Below are positions 61,986 through 64,000 of a stretch of DNA of 64,000 nt, one piece after another. Every line of letters starts with the position of its first letter. Position 1 is the stretch's first letter. The notes beneath the pieces are model-generated. The model saw nothing but the letters and a program-made list of their open reading frames with translations. It ran no database searches and had not been told where the DNA came from. Origin of the DNA: M55B154 sp964486725 (GTDB lineage: Bacteria; Spirochaetota; UBA4802; UB4802); the NCBI GenBank assembly GCA_964486725.1, contig CAZAOK010000003.1, positions 18,526 through 82,525 on the forward strand, given 5' to 3'. Position numbers and translations under genes: made by a program.

Positions 61986-63740
61986 TTAAGAACCAATTAT
62001 CTTCAATACTTCCCTGGCTGCCATTTCAGGACCGTCCTGTTCATAACCTGCCATGCCCAGGCGTGTTCTCATTTGCCCTACAAAAAGACCTTTTTGAAAG
62101 AAAGCCCTGAAATAACGTTCAGCTATTGCATCATGCAGCTTTTTGTATGATGGGGGGCCGAATATATTAGCAAAGTATGAATGAACGATACCGGTTGTGG
62201 TAGTTGTTCCCTTGCTCATAACTGTCCCTTCTTTGAAAACTGTCAGTGCTTTTTCGGCATTGTCAAAACGTTCCAGGATGGGATGATCTTCATCAATTTC
62301 CTCGTAATTATTCGCGTAAAGTATGTAATCGATATTAAATCCTTTTATTACATTTTCATAGCTGGTTACCGGAAGCACGATTCGGGCATTTGTCTGTCCG
62401 GCGCTCATAATAATTGAACGGTCCATCTGTCCAAAAGCGTATCCCGGTTTAAGATCATCAATTCTCAAAAATGCGCCAATTTCAGTGCCATATCCAATGA
62501 TATTCCCCTTATCGTCAATCTCCAGGGAACCCATGTCGTCCGCGATTATTATGATATCACTGATCAATTCAGCACCGATATTGCGCATGGCCTCAAGTGT
62601 TTCTGATTTACCAGCACCAGAATCACCGATAAGAAGCATGGTGGCCTCTTTCCCGTTCCTGAGAATAATTTCCATAAGAGCTCCATGAAAAGGCATAATC
62701 CCCTGCTTCATTTTGACTGAATTGTGAAGGGTGAGCACCATCTTTTTCAGATAACCGAAATATCCGAACTCGTCCCTGTTTGGACAGGCAGCAATCATTA
62801 TGTTGTTCTTTTCATCATCATAGAAAACTGTAGGATATTCGGCCAGGCTGTCCAGCTCATCACCGGGCACCCCAAAGAGATACACACCATCCGGCTGTCG
62901 TTCAACCTCGTCATCATCCGCGATGTCAAACAGGTTGCAAAGGGTGAAACCAAGTTCATAAAACTTCTCGTGAATGTACACATGTATTATAAGATGACCC
63001 ACTCTTGCAGGATAACAAATCCACTCATCACTGTTCAGCTGTATCGTAGATAATGGATTAACATCGATTTTCTCAAATGAACCGGTTCTCTTGTTCATTT
63101 TCGGTTCCAGTATCAAAGGCGGGTTCATCATTACCTGGCGGATAACCTGGATTGATTTTAATTTTCCATATGCTCCATCAGGATAATTGGTATTTACAGG
63201 AATCGAAATTGAACCAAAGGCCGCACCCGCTTCCACCTGCCTGTAGACGCGTGGATGTGTTCCCGTAATGTTTTCCTCTATGTCCCTGTATGTTTTACGC
63301 ATAAGCTGCGCAAGTGTCCCCACCGTGTCATTAAAGGCCCTGTAGGGACGCTGATCAATGGAGTCACCCTCAAAAGAGTCACACAGCACATAGCGTTCAA
63401 ATCCTCTCCAGAAATTATATATAAATTCCACGAAATCACTAAAATGGGACAGATTCTTAAAAAACTGTGCTGATTCAGGATACAGTTTTTCAACCTCTTC
63501 GGCGGTATTTTTTGTCAGTCGCTTCAGTGTATTTACCAGGACAGCTATGTCTTCTTCTGTAGGTGTATCATTTTCAAATATTCTGATAAGAATAGATCTT
63601 TTCTCAACAAGCTGCCAGATGGCCCGGTGAAGAATCTCTTTAAAAACACCCCCATCAATGAGTTCTTCAGAGGTATCATAGATCTTCCCCCGCATTCTCA
63701 GAATGACCTTATTATCAATTATCTTATAACTTTCCAGCAT
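61986..63740 (-). CDS. HprK/PEP-carboxykinase-superfamily P-loop protein of unknown function
   Basis: The 584-residue cytoplasmic protein has a helical N-terminal half (about 1-200), a middle beta-rich part, and from about residue 350 a P-loop kinase fold. Walker A is LIGDSGAGKSETLEAM (about 369-384), which has the GxSGxGKSE form of HPr kinase, followed by ELISDIIIIADDMGSLEI where HPr kinase has LVADD. MPFHGALMEI precedes it. Proteins of this length are often annotated 'phosphoenolpyruvate carboxykinase' in spirochaetes, but the PEPCK substrate motifs are not evident. No HPr gene is nearby. The substrate is unknown. Confidence 0.7.
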   Translation of the reverse strand: MLESYKIIDNKVILRMRGKIYDTSEELIDGGVFKEILHRAIWQLVEKRSILIRIFENDTPTEEDIAVLVNTLKRLTKNTAEEVEKLYPESAQFFKNLSHFSDFVEFIYNFWRGFERYVLCDSFEGDSIDQRPYRAFNDTVGTLAQLMRKTYRDIEENITGTHPRVYRQVEAGAAFGSISIPVNTNYPDGAYGKLKSIQVIRQVMMNPPLILEPKMNKRTGSFEKIDVNPLSTIQLNSDEWICYPARVGHLIIHVYIHEKFYELGFTLCNLFDIADDDEVERQPDGVYLFGVPGDELDSLAEYPTVFYDDEKNNIMIAACPNRDEFGYFGYLKKMVLTLHNSVKMKQGIMPFHGALMEIILRNGKEATMLLIGDSGAGKSETLEAMRNIGAELISDIIIIADDMGSLEIDDKGNIIGYGTEIGAFLRIDDLKPGYAFGQMDRSIIMSAGQTNARIVLPVTSYENVIKGFNIDYILYANNYEEIDEDHPILERFDNAEKALTVFKEGTVMSKGTTTTTGIVHSYFANIFGPPSYKKLHDAIAERYFRAFFQKGLFVGQMRTRLGMAGYEQDGPEMAAREVLKIIGS

Positions 63741-63846
63741 GATTTCATTCCCTTCACTTTCTAATAGTATAATAATACTTGCTATATGCTCAAAACAACA
63801 AAAAAATACTTACCGTATACAAGTCAATCCAAATGTAATCTTTTTC

Positions 63847-63885
63847 GTAATTACTCAGCTGTCATACTGAATTATTAAAATTATT
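63847..63885. repeat. solitary end of a family 1 element
   Basis: GTAATTACTCAGCTGTCATACTGAAT matches the right-hand end (complement) of copies A and B but is followed at once by the left-hand end of copy D instead of its own hairpin. Confidence 0.65.
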
Positions 63886-64000
63886 GTTACTACTCAAATA
63901 TTATCAGAATATAGATCATTTTCAATATAATGAACAGATCTAGAGATGGTTCCCCCGCCGAAGGCGGGGGGAACTATCATATTTTTATTCATTTCACGGT
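63886..64000 (+). repeat. dispersed hairpin element, family 1, copy D (divergent, runs off the window)
   Basis: It starts GTTACTACTCAAATATTATC like the left end of copy B, then AGATCATTTTCAATATAATGAA, then the hairpin at 63945-63978. The GC core CCCCCGCCGAAGGCGGGGG is kept, but the outer stem is GATGGTT/AACTATC instead of GCATCT/AGATGC. It lies in the 260-bp region upstream of the HprK-like gene; no other feature is seen there. Confidence 0.75.

Noticed and set aside
8941..63978. CRISPR array
   Set aside because: The repeats are far apart, occur in both orientations and lack regular spacers; no cas genes are present.

Overview
The window is a 64 kb piece of a moderately AT-rich, diderm bacterial chromosome (LPxTG-free lipoprotein signals, secretin, TonB/ExbBD and OM beta-barrel proteins are all present). 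The mix of two UPF0164/PorV-like barrels of the type known from Treponema, a full type II secretion (T2SS) operon, RNase Y, YmdB, CdaA/CdaR and TlyA points to a Spirochaetota lineage. This placement is an inference from gene content. No rRNA is present, and the only tRNA is tRNA-Asn(GTT).

Layout. 1-14.5 kb holds housekeeping genes: the end of an acyl-CoA synthetase, ahcY, an NlpC/P60 lipoprotein, coaD, rny, ymdB-like, dxs-tlyA, then a run of small secreted/OM proteins, folP, cdaA, cdaR, pdxJ and two small envelope proteins. 14.5-28.3 kb is a complete minus-strand T2SS operon gspC-D-E-F-G-H-I-J-K-L-M-N that ends in an ispH gene fused to a UbiA-type prenyltransferase domain. At 28.4-31 kb lie a small possibly Sm-like protein gene and a 7TM-SpoIIE phosphatase.

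31-44.2 kb is the most interesting part. A ROK regulator is divergent from a GPH (YihO-like) transporter, an L-fucose-isomerase-fold sugar isomerase and a GH31 enzyme close to sulfoquinovosidase YihQ. After a 2 kb island of toxin-antitoxin genes and a repeat element come a metallo-beta-lactamase-fold protein, a DASS anion transporter, a split transketolase and a LacAB/RpiB-like isomerase. Together these are the core enzymes of the sulfo-transketolase (sulfo-TK) route of sulfoquinovose breakdown, split in two. Both halves have promoters carrying the same TCG-N4-CGA palindrome between -35 and -10. The block is visibly richer in G+C than its neighbours, so horizontal gain is plausible.

44.2-51 kb, all minus strand, has a GH18 protein (interrupted by an artefactual 100-N gap with duplicated edges), two paralogous lipoproteins, a TonB-dependent receptor and tonB-exbD-exbD-exbB. 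51-64 kb returns to housekeeping and envelope genes: TPR protein, LysM/M23 peptidase, hflX, DUF192, an OM protein, rph, a PorV-like protein, a hypothetical, nadA, tRNA-Asn, a PD40-OmpA protein and an HprK/PEPCK-like P-loop protein.

The intergenic spaces carry two families of small dispersed inverted-repeat elements. One has a GC-rich hairpin that is conserved by compensatory changes in four copies. The other has TTCCGGA ends and two copies.
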